This document shows positions 1 through 8,202 of a DNA stretch of 64,000 nt, one piece after another (within the stretch, counting starts at the first letter, position 1; each line of letters begins with the position of its first letter). The translations under genes were made by a program, and so were the position numbers. The DNA comes from Streptomyces sp. NBC_00102 (GTDB lineage Bacteria; Actinomycetota; Actinomycetes; Streptomycetales; Streptomycetaceae): the NCBI RefSeq assembly GCF_026343115.1, contig NZ_JAPEMC010000001.1, forward strand, positions 3,844,001 to 3,908,000, given 5' to 3'. The notes beneath the pieces are model-generated. The model was not told where the DNA came from. It saw only the letters and a list, made by a program, of their open reading frames with translations, and did not search any database.

Positions 1-1
1 G

Positions 2-2287
2 GAGGCACTGCGCGAGGCACTGGCCGACGAGGACGGGCCGTTCATCCTCACCGACCGGCGCTACGGCGACTCCCGGACGGTCCACTACCGCTACGGCGCC
101 TTCGTGTCGCGCTCCCGCGTGCGGGCCGACGGAACCCACGTACTGCTGGCCCGGGACGGGGACGGCGCCCTGGTGGAGGACATGAGGGGGACCTCGTTCC
201 GGCCGCCGGAGGGTATCTCGGACCCGTTCCGGGTGCCGCCGAAGGCCCCGGCCGCCCCACCCGCGGAGGCCACCGGGGAGACACCGGGCGCGAAAGGGGT
301 GAAGGCCGCCCCGAAGCCCGTGAAGGGTCCCGCGAAACCGGTGACGATGCGCGGGTTCGTCTTCGAGGCGGCGGTGCGGCACAGCAACGCCGGGGGCGCG
401 TACCGGGGTTACGAAGCTGCCACCGGCCGGCCCGTGTTCATCAAGGAGGCCCGGGCGCACACCGCCGTCGAGGACGACGGCCGCGAGTCCCGGTCGCGGC
501 TGCGCGCCGAGTGGGAGACCCTGCGGGCCCTCCACGAGCTCGCTCCCGGGCTGGCCCCCGAGCCGCTGGCCCACTTCACGGCGTGGGAACACGACTTCCT
601 GGTCACGGAGTTCATCGAGGGCAGGCCGATGAACAGCTGGATGGCCGTCGCCAGCCCGCTGATCCGGGCCGGCGCGACCGAACGGGACGTCACCGCCTAC
701 TTCGCGCGCTGCCGCACCCTGATCGAAGGGGTCGAGCGGACCCTCGACCGGCTGCACTCCTGCGGCTACCTCTTCGTCGACATCAGCCCCGGAAACGTCC
801 TCGTCGACGACGACGACCACGTGCGGCTGGTCGACTTCGAGGCAGCCCAGCGCCCCGGTGAGGGCTTCACCTTCATGGGGACCCCCGGCTACGCGCCACC
901 GGCCGAGATGGTCGCGAAGGACCCGTCGGTCTGCGACGACTACGGCGTCTGTGCCCTCGCGATGCTGCTCGTGGCACCGTTCCACCATGTGGCGGCCCGC
1001 AACCCGGAGGCGCTGGACCACCTCAGGTACGGCATCGAGCGGACCGGCCCGGTGCCGGAGCACCTGTGGCGGCGCGTCACGAAGTACCGCACGCCGAGCG
1101 GCAAGGGGCCGCTGCCCGGACCCCGGGAAGTGGCCGCCGACCCGCCGGCGCACCTGGCCGCGCTGCGCGACTCGGTGGCCGACGCGCTGGTGGCGATGGC
1201 GGACCCGGAACATCCGGAGCGGGTCTTCCCCACCATCGCGGACGGGTACCGGACCAACACCCTGTGCGTGGCGTACGGCACGGCGGGCGTCGTCCACGCC
1301 CTGCACCGGGCCGGCCGGCCGCTGCCCGAAGGGGTGCTGGAACGGCTGCGGCGAGAAGCCCTGGAGAAGGCGGGCGACCTCGCCCCGGGGCTGTACGCCG
1401 GGGTGGCCGGCATCGCCGCGGTGCTGGCCGGCCAGGGGCTGGTGGACGAGGCGCGGGACATCCTCGCGGTCGCGGACCGGCACCCGCTGGCGGCGGAGAG
1501 CGCGACCGTGTTCGGCGGCTCCGCCGGTCTGGCGATGGGCCACCTGGCGCTGTACGGCCACACCCGCGACGAGCACCACGTGGAGCGGGCGCTGGCGCTG
1601 GCCCGCGCCCTGCCGGACGACGGGGCACTCACGGCCCTGCTGGGCCGGGACGAGGCGAACGGCCTGGCCCACGGGCCGTCCGGGGTCGCCCTGATGCTCC
1701 AGCAGCTGGCCTCGGTCTGCGGTGACCGGACGCTCCTGAAACGCGGGCTGCACCTGCTGCACCTGGAGCTGGACCGCGAGACCGCCCCGGAGGAGGCGGG
1801 CATGACCTTCCCCGTCTCCGCGGTGGACCGCCGTGCCATGCCGTACCTGTACTGCGGGTCGGCGGGGATGCTGCACGTGGCCTCCCGCTACCTGGCGGTG
1901 ACCGAGGACGAGCGGCTGGCCGCGGCGATGCCCCGGCTGCTGCCGGTGATGGACGTCACCTACACCGTGATGCCGGGACTCTTCCAGGGCCTGTCGGGCC
2001 TGGGGTTCGCCCTCGCCGACCACGCGGCGGTCACCGGCTCGGCAGAGAGCCGGGCGGCGGCGGTGCGGACCGCGCGGAAGCTGTTCGGCTACGCCGTGCC
2101 GCACGCCACCGGGACCCGCTTCCCCGGCGACCAACTGCTGCGCCTCAGCGCGGACCTGTGGAGCGGCTCCTCCGGTGTGCTGCTCTTCCTGACCGAGCTG
2201 CTGACGCCCCGTCCGGATGCCCTGTTCACCGTCGACTCCCTTTCCGAGGCGGCACCGCCCGCGGGGCGGGGGCCCGCAGCCGGGTAG
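2..2287 (+). CDS. Class III lanthipeptide synthetase (LanKC), 5' partial
   Basis: The frame is open from base 2, so the start and most of the N-terminal lyase domain lie outside the window. A kinase domain follows, with the ATP-binding Lys in FIKEARAH (near base 442), the catalytic loop DISPGNVL (near base 779) and DFE in place of DFG. A LanC-like alpha/alpha toroid completes it, seen as repeated G-x-x-G motifs (GLYAGVAG, GGSAG, GLAHGPSG, YCGSAG, GLFQGLSG, WSGSSG). The Cys-Cys/His zinc ligands of LanC and class IV LanL cyclases are mostly absent: GLFQG stands where CHG is expected, which points to class III. By family knowledge such enzymes phosphorylate and eliminate Ser/Thr of a LanA precursor and form (methyl)lanthionine or labionin in the cytoplasm. 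No LanA is visible here; it may lie upstream. Confidence 0.9.
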   Translation, partial: EALREALADEDGPFILTDRRYGDSRTVHYRYGAFVSRSRVRADGTHVLLARDGDGALVEDMRGTSFRPPEGISDPFRVPPKAPAAPPAEATGETPGAKGVKAAPKPVKGPAKPVTMRGFVFEAAVRHSNAGGAYRGYEAATGRPVFIKEARAHTAVEDDGRESRSRLRAEWETLRALHELAPGLAPEPLAHFTAWEHDFLVTEFIEGRPMNSWMAVASPLIRAGATERDVTAYFARCRTLIEGVERTLDRLHSCGYLFVDISPGNVLVDDDDHVRLVDFEAAQRPGEGFTFMGTPGYAPPAEMVAKDPSVCDDYGVCALAMLLVAPFHHVAARNPEALDHLRYGIERTGPVPEHLWRRVTKYRTPSGKGPLPGPREVAADPPAHLAALRDSVADALVAMADPEHPERVFPTIADGYRTNTLCVAYGTAGVVHALHRAGRPLPEGVLERLRREALEKAGDLAPGLYAGVAGIAAVLAGQGLVDEARDILAVADRHPLAAESATVFGGSAGLAMGHLALYGHTRDEHHVERALALARALPDDGALTALLGRDEANGLAHGPSGVALMLQQLASVCGDRTLLKRGLHLLHLELDRETAPEEAGMTFPVSAVDRRAMPYLYCGSAGMLHVASRYLAVTEDERLAAAMPRLLPVMDVTYTVMPGLFQGLSGLGFALADHAAVTGSAESRAAAVRTARKLFGYAVPHATGTRFPGDQLLRLSADLWSGSSGVLLFLTELLTPRPDALFTVDSLSEAAPPAGRGPAAG

Positions 2288-2337
2288 TGCCGCCGCCCTC
2301 CTCCGGGCGGGGCTCAGGTCGCCGGGCCGTGTCCGAC

Positions 2338-2368
2338 CGGGGCTGCCGGACCGGGCCCGGCAGCCCCG
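2338..2368 (+). terminator. Hairpin terminator after the LanKC gene
   Basis: A perfect 12-bp stem (2338-2349 with 2357-2368) closes a 7-nt loop 51 bases past the LanKC stop. There is no U-tract, which is usual for Streptomyces terminators. It suggests that the MFS gene 49 bases later is at least partly a separate transcript. Confidence 0.7.
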
Positions 2369-2416
2369 CCCGGAGGGAGTGCGAAGAGACCCCTTCTCCC
2401 CTCTTTGGAGTATCGA

Positions 2417-3796
2417 ATGTCTGTGCGGCGTGATGTCAACCTCTACTGGTGCGGGCAGACCGCCACGGCGTTCGGCTCCGTGTTCACCGCCATCGCCCTG
2501 CCGGTCGTGGCCCTGACGGATCTCGGGGCCACCGCCGGCCAGGTCGGCCTGATCAGCGCGGCGTCGACGGTGCCGGGCATCGTGCTCGGCCTCCTCGCCG
2601 GAGTACTGGCGGACCGGATCGTCCGTCCGCGCCGGGCGATGATGCTGCTGGACCTGCTGTCGGCCGCCGCGGTCGGCGGGGTGGCCCTGGGCCTGCGTCA
2701 CGGGGTGGCGTCGATCGGCTGGCTGATGGCTCTCGGGCTCGTGCAGGGATTCCTCGCGGTCCTGCTCAGCTCCCTCTACTTCGTGCATCTGCGCCAGTTG
2801 GTGGGCGCGGAGGCGATCGGGCCGGCGCGGGCCCGGCTCCAGGCCGGGCAGTTCGGCGCCGCTCTGGTCGGCCGGATTCTGGCCGGCCCGGTGATCGCCC
2901 TGTTCGGCAGCGCGGCGGCACTCGGCACGGACGCCGCCAGTTACCTCCTGAGCGCGCTTGCGCTGGTGTCCATGCGGTCGTCGGACCGGACGGAGAAGCA
3001 CCAGGGGACGGAGGAGCAGCGGGGTACGGAGGAGCAGCGGGGTACGGAGAGCCGGCCGGGTACGGAGGAACAGCCGGGCTCGGGGAAGCGGGGGGAGGGC
3101 GTCCGGGGCGCCGCCGCCGGGCTCCAGTTCTTCGTCGGCCACCCGTTCCACCGCGCCCTGCTGCTCTTCCTGGTCGCCCCGGCGGCCGCGCTGGCCGGGG
3201 CGACGACCCTGACCGGCCCGTTCCTGCTGCGCACGGTGCACGTACCGGTCGGTGTGTACGGCCTCGCGTTCGTGCTGGCGGGCGTCATGGGGCTGACCGG
3301 TTCGGCCGTCGCCGGGCGGCTGCTGGGTCCGGGGCGGGACGCCCGGCTGACGGTGCTGGCGGGTTTCGCCGGGGCGCTGCTGGCGTCGGCGCTGCTGCCG
3401 GCGGCGGCGGGGCCGCTGCCGGTCGCCGTCTTCTGCGCCGCCCTGGGGATCGGCCTGCCCGTGCTCTTCGGCGCGGTGGCCAACGTGGCCCTGGTCTCGG
3501 TGCTGGCGACCGACGTCGAGGAGTCGATGATGGGCCGCGCGATGGCGGCCCTCCAGGTCATCACCTCGTCGACGGTGCTGGTCGGTGCGCTGGCCGGAGG
3601 GTTCCTGGGCGATCTGCTCGGGGTCCGTACGGCTCTGTGGGTACTGACGGGCACGGCGCTGCTCGTCATCGGCGCGGTCGGTCCTGCGGCGGTGCGCGCC
3701 GCCCGCGACCTGCGCGCCGCCGAGGCGGACGAGCCGGTGGACGACGAGGTCGCCGAGGCCGACGGGACCCCGACCGGGCCCCCGGCCGCCGTCTGA
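2417..3796 (+). CDS. MFS transporter, probable exporter
   Basis: This 459-residue membrane protein has about 12 hydrophobic segments and a PGIVLGLLAGVLADR-type loop between TM2 and TM3, typical of the MFS drug-efflux and macrolide-efflux (MefA-like) group. The ATG at 2417 is chosen over an in-frame TTG at 2405 because GGAG lies six bases upstream of the ATG. The central cytoplasmic loop is expanded by four hexapeptide units of the type RGTEEQ, about residues 196-219. It lies just behind the lanthipeptide synthetase, so export of that product is a reasonable inference, but nothing in the sequence shows the substrate. The last 25 or so residues are acidic and probably disordered. Confidence 0.85.
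   Translation: MSVRRDVNLYWCGQTATAFGSVFTAIALPVVALTDLGATAGQVGLISAASTVPGIVLGLLAGVLADRIVRPRRAMMLLDLLSAAAVGGVALGLRHGVASIGWLMALGLVQGFLAVLLSSLYFVHLRQLVGAEAIGPARARLQAGQFGAALVGRILAGPVIALFGSAAALGTDAASYLLSALALVSMRSSDRTEKHQGTEEQRGTEEQRGTESRPGTEEQPGSGKRGEGVRGAAAGLQFFVGHPFHRALLLFLVAPAAALAGATTLTGPFLLRTVHVPVGVYGLAFVLAGVMGLTGSAVAGRLLGPGRDARLTVLAGFAGALLASALLPAAAGPLPVAVFCAALGIGLPVLFGAVANVALVSVLATDVEESMMGRAMAALQVITSSTVLVGALAGGFLGDLLGVRTALWVLTGTALLVIGAVGPAAVRAARDLRAAEADEPVDDEVAEADGTPTGPPAAV
3002..3073 (+). repeat. In-frame 18-bp tandem repeat in the MFS central loop
   Basis: There are four 18-bp units encoding QGTEEQ, RGTEEQ, RGTESR and PGTEEQ. The repeat keeps frame and falls in the predicted cytoplasmic loop between the two transporter halves, so changes in unit number would be tolerated. 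Confidence 0.85.
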
Positions 3797-3829
3797 GGCG
3801 AGCCGTACGACACGGGGCCGGACGGCCCG

Positions 3830-3860
3830 GAGCCCGGTACGCGGTCGGCGTACCGGGCTC
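3830..3860 (+). terminator. Hairpin terminator after the MFS gene
   Basis: A perfect 13-bp inverted repeat (3830-3842 with 3848-3860) encloses a 5-nt loop, 33 bases after the MFS stop. It isolates the MFS unit from the SARP operon that follows. Confidence 0.8.
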
Positions 3861-4069
3861 ACGTACGTGAGGTGGGCCGCCGCGCACGAATATGGGGGCG
3901 GCACACCGATGCGTGCGGTAGGGGGCCGCTACAACGATGGTCATGACAACGACGGCCATGACAACGACCGCAGCGCACCGCACCGCACCCGGTGCACCGC
4001 ACCGCATCGCCTCGCCGCGACGCCCCCCACCGCCCGACGCGCGCCCCCAGACGCTGAAGGAATGCCCGC

Positions 4070-4105
4070 ATGCCTGTGCCCATGCCTGTGCCCATGCCTG
4101 TGTCC
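4070..4105 (+). repeat. Triplicated 12-bp start-codon repeat
   Basis: ATGCCTGTGCCC occurs twice and is followed by ATGCCTGTGTCC, encoding MPVPMPVPMPVS. All three ATGs are in frame. Only the first has a well-placed Shine-Dalgarno sequence. Confidence 0.9.
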
Positions 4106-6142
4106 GACGACGGCTTCCCCTGTACCGTGCGGTTCTCGCTGCTCGGCCCGCTCACCGTCACGAGCGGAGGGCAGGCCCTGGCGCTCGGCCCGCTGAAGCA
4201 GCGGGCGGTCCTGGCCATGCTGCTCTGCCACCCCAACAACCCCGTCTCGGTGGACTGCCTGGCCGACACCGTCTGGCCCGCCGAGGCCCCCCGCACCGCC
4301 CGCAAGAACCTCCAGAAGTACGTATGGGCGCTCCGGCGTCTGCTGTGCGAGGCCGGAGCGCCCGGCCGGCTCGACCTCGCCCCCGGCGGCTATCTGCTGC
4401 GGGTCCGGGAGGAGGAGGCCGACACCCTGAGGTTCCGGGCGCTGACCGCCGCGGGGCGCGAGGCCGCCCGCGCCGGCCGGCCGGACACCGCGGTGGAGCT
4501 GCTGCGCCGGGCGCTCGACCTGTGGCAGGGCACACCCCTGACGGAACTGTCGGACTCCGAGCCGCTGCGGAGCGAGGCCGACCGGCTGACCGACCGCTAC
4601 CTCTCCGCGTACGAGACCTGGGCCGAGCTGGCCTCGGCACGGGGCCGCGACACCGAGGTCGCCGAGGCGGTCGCCGACGTCGTCGAGGCGCACCCGCTCC
4701 GGGAGCGGCTGCGGGCCGTGCAGATGATCGCGCTGCACCGGGCCGGGCGACAGAGCGAGGCGCTCGCCGTCTACGGGACGCTGCGGCAACTGCTCGCCCG
4801 TGAGCTGGGTCTCGCGCCGAGCGCGGCCATGGAGGAGGCGTACCGGACAGTGCTGGCCCAGACCCCCGGCGACTCCGCGCCGCCGGCGCCGGCCGCCCCC
4901 CGCCGGGCGCCCGCGCGAACCCTGCTGCCCCCCGACACACCCGACTGGACCGGCCGCCGGGAGCAGTTGGCCGAGCTGCGGGACGCGGTGCGGGGCGGGA
5001 AGGGCCACGTCACCGTGCTCGTGGGGCCGGTGGGTACCGGCAAGAGCACTCTGATGGTCCATCTGGCGCACTCCCTGCGCGAGGACTTCCCCGACGGCAG
5101 GCTCCTCGTCGACCTCCGCCGGGCCGACGGCACGGACCGGCGGCTCGCCGACGTCCTCGGCGAGCTTGCCCGGGCCGCCCGGCTCGACCGGGTCACGGCG
5201 CTGCTGCCCGACCACCCGGCGCAGGCGGCGGCGGTGTGGAGGGACTGGCTGGCGGAGCACCGGGTGCTGCTGCTCCTGGAGAACGCCACCGGCGAGGCGG
5301 CCGTACGACCCCTGCTGCCGGGTACCGGCGACGGCGCGGCCGTGATCGCCTCGCGGTCGTGGCTCGCGGGACTGGCCGGGGCCCACCGGATCGTCGTGGA
5401 GCCGCTGACCGTGGAGGAGGCGATGGAGCTCCTCGGCCGCATCGTCGGACCGTCGCGCGTCCACGCCGACCCCGTCTCCGCCCGACGGATCGTGGAGGCC
5501 TGCGGACTCTCGCCGCTCGCCGTACGGATCGGCGGCCAGCGGCTGGCCGTCCTGCGCCATCTGCCGCTGTCCGAGTACGCGGCCCGGCTGTCCGAGCCGG
5601 AGGCGGTGATGGACGAACTGTCCGTCGGGGACCTCGCCGTGCGCAACCGGATGGCGGACGGCTGGCGGACCCTGACGGACCCCGGCAGATCCGTGCTGCT
5701 CCGCCTCGGACGGCTGCCGCTGGCCCGGCCCTTCACCCTCGGCGAGGCCGCGAGGGCGCTCGACTGTCCGGAGCCGGCCGCGCTGCGCCTGCTGGAACAG
5801 CTCATCGGCACCGGGGCGCTGGTCTCCCCGTCGACCGAGGTCACCGCGCACGCGGCTCTGTACGAGCTGCCCCGGCTGGCCCACCTCTATCTGCGGGAGC
5901 TCGGCGGACTCTCCGGCCGCGGGGAGCCGACGGCCGCCCCGTGGGCGGTCGCCCCACCGGCCGCGGCCCAGTTGCCCGCGGCCCGGTCGCTCGTCGCCCC
6001 GGCCGTCACCGACCCCGTCCGAGCTGCGGATATGCCAGCCGGAAACCAGTGGGCAACCGGTACGGGACCGGCCGGTGTCACGCTGCTCACGACCCCGCAC
6101 GACCGAGCGGAAGGGGAGGACCCGTGGAACTGGGCGAGCTGA
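4070..6142 (+). CDS. SARP/AfsR-type regulator with NTPase domain
   Basis: The protein has 690 residues. The N-terminal 105 or so match the OmpR-like winged helix of Streptomyces antibiotic regulatory proteins. A bacterial transcriptional activation domain follows to about residue 265, ending in a motif like GLAPSAAMEEAYRTVL. An NB-ARC-like P-loop VGPVGTGKST lies near residue 320. The TPR tail of full-length AfsR is missing. The start is ambiguous because the first 36 bases are three near-identical 12-base copies each beginning with ATG. The first ATG has AAGGA eight bases upstream and is preferred. The 3' end overlaps the radical SAM start by 19 bases, so it is almost certainly the first gene and probable activator of that operon. 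Confidence 0.9.
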   Translation: MPVPMPVPMPVSDDGFPCTVRFSLLGPLTVTSGGQALALGPLKQRAVLAMLLCHPNNPVSVDCLADTVWPAEAPRTARKNLQKYVWALRRLLCEAGAPGRLDLAPGGYLLRVREEEADTLRFRALTAAGREAARAGRPDTAVELLRRALDLWQGTPLTELSDSEPLRSEADRLTDRYLSAYETWAELASARGRDTEVAEAVADVVEAHPLRERLRAVQMIALHRAGRQSEALAVYGTLRQLLARELGLAPSAAMEEAYRTVLAQTPGDSAPPAPAAPRRAPARTLLPPDTPDWTGRREQLAELRDAVRGGKGHVTVLVGPVGTGKSTLMVHLAHSLREDFPDGRLLVDLRRADGTDRRLADVLGELARAARLDRVTALLPDHPAQAAAVWRDWLAEHRVLLLLENATGEAAVRPLLPGTGDGAAVIASRSWLAGLAGAHRIVVEPLTVEEAMELLGRIVGPSRVHADPVSARRIVEACGLSPLAVRIGGQRLAVLRHLPLSEYAARLSEPEAVMDELSVGDLAVRNRMADGWRTLTDPGRSVLLRLGRLPLARPFTLGEAARALDCPEPAALRLLEQLIGTGALVSPSTEVTAHAALYELPRLAHLYLRELGGLSGRGEPTAAPWAVAPPAAAQLPAARSLVAPAVTDPVRAADMPAGNQWATGTGPAGVTLLTTPHDRAEGEDPWNWAS

Positions 6143-7209
6143 TCGCACTGCGACCCGTACCGGCCGCCGGGCTCCTGCTGACGCTCACCCGTCGCTGCCC
6201 GCTGTCCTGCGCCCACTGCTCGACCTCTTCCACCGCGGCGGGCGAGCAGACGGCCGCGGACCGGCTGCGCGCCTTCGTCGCCTCCTTCACCGCGGGCAAC
6301 GCCCCCCGGGTCGTGCTGCTCACCGGCGGAGAACCGTTGCTGCGCCCCGGTCTCGCCGCCGGCATCGCCGAGCTGGCCCGCGCGGCGGGTACCCGTACCG
6401 CCCTGCTGAGCGGCATGTTCTTCGCCCGGGGCGGCGGGCGGGTGCCCGCTCGGATCATGCGGGCGATCACCGCGGCCGACCACTTCTCGGCCAGCCTCGA
6501 CGTCCACCACGAACGCGAGGTGGCGCGCGCCGACGTGTTCACCGCCGTGCACCGCATCCTCGACGCCGGGGTTCCCGCGAGCTTCCACCTGACCGGGACG
6601 GGCCCCGAGGACCCGTACCTGGCCGACGCGGTCGCCGCCGTCCGCGCCGAGTTCGCCGACCGGGTGCCGATGCTGGTGAACGACGTCCGGGCGGTCGGCC
6701 GCGCCGCGTCCTGGACCGGGGCGGCCGTCCGGCGGAACGGCCCGGACGGCGGTGCGGCGGTGCCCTGCCCGATGGCCGCCTGGCCGACGGTGGCCTTCGA
6801 CGGCACGGTCGTGGCCTGCTGCAGCCAGCGGACGGTGGACGCCCGGCCGGTACCCGCCCACCTGCTCCTCGGCCACCTGGCCGAGGACGACTGGGAGACG
6901 GTGCGCGCCCGCTCCCTCGGCTCCCCCGTGCTGCGGATGCTCCGGGTCGTGGGGCCGGGACACCTCAGCGCCCGGTACGCGCCCGGGGCGCCCGACCTCG
7001 GACGGTGCGGGACCTGCCGGGCGCTCGCCGACCGGCCCGACGCCCTGGCGGGAGCGGCGCGGGACGGCTCCGGGCCGGTCGGCGAGCTCCTCGACCGCCA
7101 CAGCGCACACACCCAACTCGCCCAGGGGCCGATCGAGTTCGTCCGCCGCCACGGCACCTCCGACTACGCCGGTCTGGTCTCCCTCACCCCGGGCGGGGGC
7201 CGGCCGTGA
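6124..7209 (+). CDS. Radical SAM protein with SPASM/twitch-like C-terminus
   Basis: The GTG start is preceded by GGGGAGGA. The protein has 361 residues. Cys25, Cys29 and Cys32 form the CX3CX2C motif that holds the SAM-cleaving 4Fe-4S cluster, and LLTGGEPLL follows as the SAM-binding GGE-type motif. The C-terminal third carries further cysteines (VPCPM, VACCSQ and CGTC), as expected for an auxiliary Fe-S cluster in a SPASM or twitch domain. Such enzymes often modify ribosomal peptides. It overlaps the SARP gene upstream and the diiron-type gene downstream (GTGA), so its likely substrate is the 66-residue peptide encoded two genes later. The reaction cannot be told from sequence. Confidence 0.9.
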   Translation: MELGELIALRPVPAAGLLLTLTRRCPLSCAHCSTSSTAAGEQTAADRLRAFVASFTAGNAPRVVLLTGGEPLLRPGLAAGIAELARAAGTRTALLSGMFFARGGGRVPARIMRAITAADHFSASLDVHHEREVARADVFTAVHRILDAGVPASFHLTGTGPEDPYLADAVAAVRAEFADRVPMLVNDVRAVGRAASWTGAAVRRNGPDGGAAVPCPMAAWPTVAFDGTVVACCSQRTVDARPVPAHLLLGHLAEDDWETVRARSLGSPVLRMLRVVGPGHLSARYAPGAPDLGRCGTCRALADRPDALAGAARDGSGPVGELLDRHSAHTQLAQGPIEFVRRHGTSDYAGLVSLTPGGGRP

Positions 7210-7931
7210 CCCTCTCCCCGCCCGAGGCCCCGACCGGGGCCGCGACCGCCGGTGCCCCGGTCCCGCCCACCGCCTCCGCCGTGCTGCGCACCAGGCTGGC
7301 GCTCGCCGCGCCCACCCTGCGGTCCGCCTGCGCGGCCCTGTGGCACCCCGAAGGGCTCCGGCCGCGCTACCTCCGGTACCTCGCCGCCATGCACGGGCTG
7401 GTCCGGGCCTCCGTACCGCTCATGGAGCTGGCCGCCCGCCGCTGCGCGGAGGCTCCCGGCGACCCGCTCGCCCGACCGCTGGGGCGCTACCTCGCCACGC
7501 ACGCCGAGGAGGAACGTGACCACGACGCCTGGCTCGTCGAGGACCTGGCCGTCGCGGGAGGGGACCCGGCCGCGCTCCTGGCCGCCCAGCCGCCGGCCGT
7601 CGTCGCCGAACTCGTCGGCGCCCAGTACTACTGGATCGAGCACCACCACCCGGTCGTCCTGCTCGGCTACATCCTGACCCTGGAACACCACGCGCCCTCG
7701 CCCCTGCTGGCCAGGCGGCTCGCACGGGACACCGGCCTGCCGGCGGCGGCCTTCCGCACGGTGCACGAGCACGCCGCGCTCGACGGCGGCCACGCCGCCG
7801 ACCTCGACGCCCTGCTCGACGAGTTGCCGCTGACCCGGGCGCAGCTCACCGCGGTGGCCGTCGGCGCCCTCCACGCCGCGGACGGGATCACCCGTCTGTT
7901 CGCCAGGCTCACCGCACCCGGAGGCCAGTGA
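7206..7931 (+). CDS. Heme-oxygenase-like (TenA/HDO-type) metal-dependent protein
   Basis: This 241-residue, all-helical protein carries spaced Glu/His/Asp residues typical of the heme-oxygenase-like diiron oxidase group: E103-x2-H106 in EEERDHDAW, E160-H161-H162 in LTLEHH, and H189-x3-D193-x2-H196. Family members bind non-heme iron and oxidise or cleave small molecules or amino-acid-derived groups; others are TenA-like hydrolases or quinone-biosynthesis proteins. The GTG start overlaps the radical SAM stop by four bases, and the stop shares one base with the next ATG, so the three genes are translationally coupled. I infer a second tailoring step on the same peptide or on a released fragment. 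The metal ligands are assigned by eye. Confidence 0.75.
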   Translation: MTLSPPEAPTGAATAGAPVPPTASAVLRTRLALAAPTLRSACAALWHPEGLRPRYLRYLAAMHGLVRASVPLMELAARRCAEAPGDPLARPLGRYLATHAEEERDHDAWLVEDLAVAGGDPAALLAAQPPAVVAELVGAQYYWIEHHHPVVLLGYILTLEHHAPSPLLARRLARDTGLPAAAFRTVHEHAALDGGHAADLDALLDELPLTRAQLTAVAVGALHAADGITRLFARLTAPGGQ

Positions 7932-8131
7932 TGACCGATCGGCAGCACGTCCTGCACCAGCTGCGGGATGCGGGCTTCTCCCTCGACGCCTTCACCGAGG
8001 AGCAGCAGGAGGTCCTGGAGGAGCTCGGCCCGGACGAACTCTCCCTGCTCCTCGACATCAAGAGCCGGCTCGACGAGGCCGGACCCGACGTGCAGGCCCA
8101 CGCCGAGATCGCCGGCGGCGCGCTCTTCTGA
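7931..8131 (+). CDS. 66-residue precursor-like peptide, candidate RiPP precursor
   Basis: ATG at 7931 follows GGAGG by six bases; an in-frame GTG at 7928 is less likely. The peptide has 66 residues: an acidic, helical, leader-like N-terminus (LRDAGF, TEEQQEVLEELG, DELSLLLDI) and a small C-terminus ending DVQAHAEIAGGALF. It has no Cys at all, and no Ser or Thr in the last 20 residues, so lanthionine or Cys-sactionine formation in that segment is impossible. The tail ends GGALF, with a terminal aromatic. From memory it resembles short Streptomyces proteins that NCBI labels aroma-sacti cluster domain; I could not check this. Its place directly after radical SAM and diiron-type genes, with an S8 protease downstream, supports a role as substrate. 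Confidence 0.75.
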   Translation: MTDRQHVLHQLRDAGFSLDAFTEEQQEVLEELGPDELSLLLDIKSRLDEAGPDVQAHAEIAGGALF

Positions 8132-8202
8132 CTCGACCGGGAACGCGGGCGCCCCGACGGGGCCGTCCCCACGTCCGACGACCTCGCCGAAGGTGGACCG
8201 GT

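Noticed and set aside
2..2287. Class IV (LanL) synthetase
   Set aside because: The zinc-binding Cys/His set of the cyclase is not present; only one candidate Cys is seen.
8151..8163. Hairpin between the 66-residue peptide and the cyclase gene
   Set aside because: The stem is only 5 bp (GCCCC/GGGGC) and could not be distinguished from chance; a weak attenuator remains possible.
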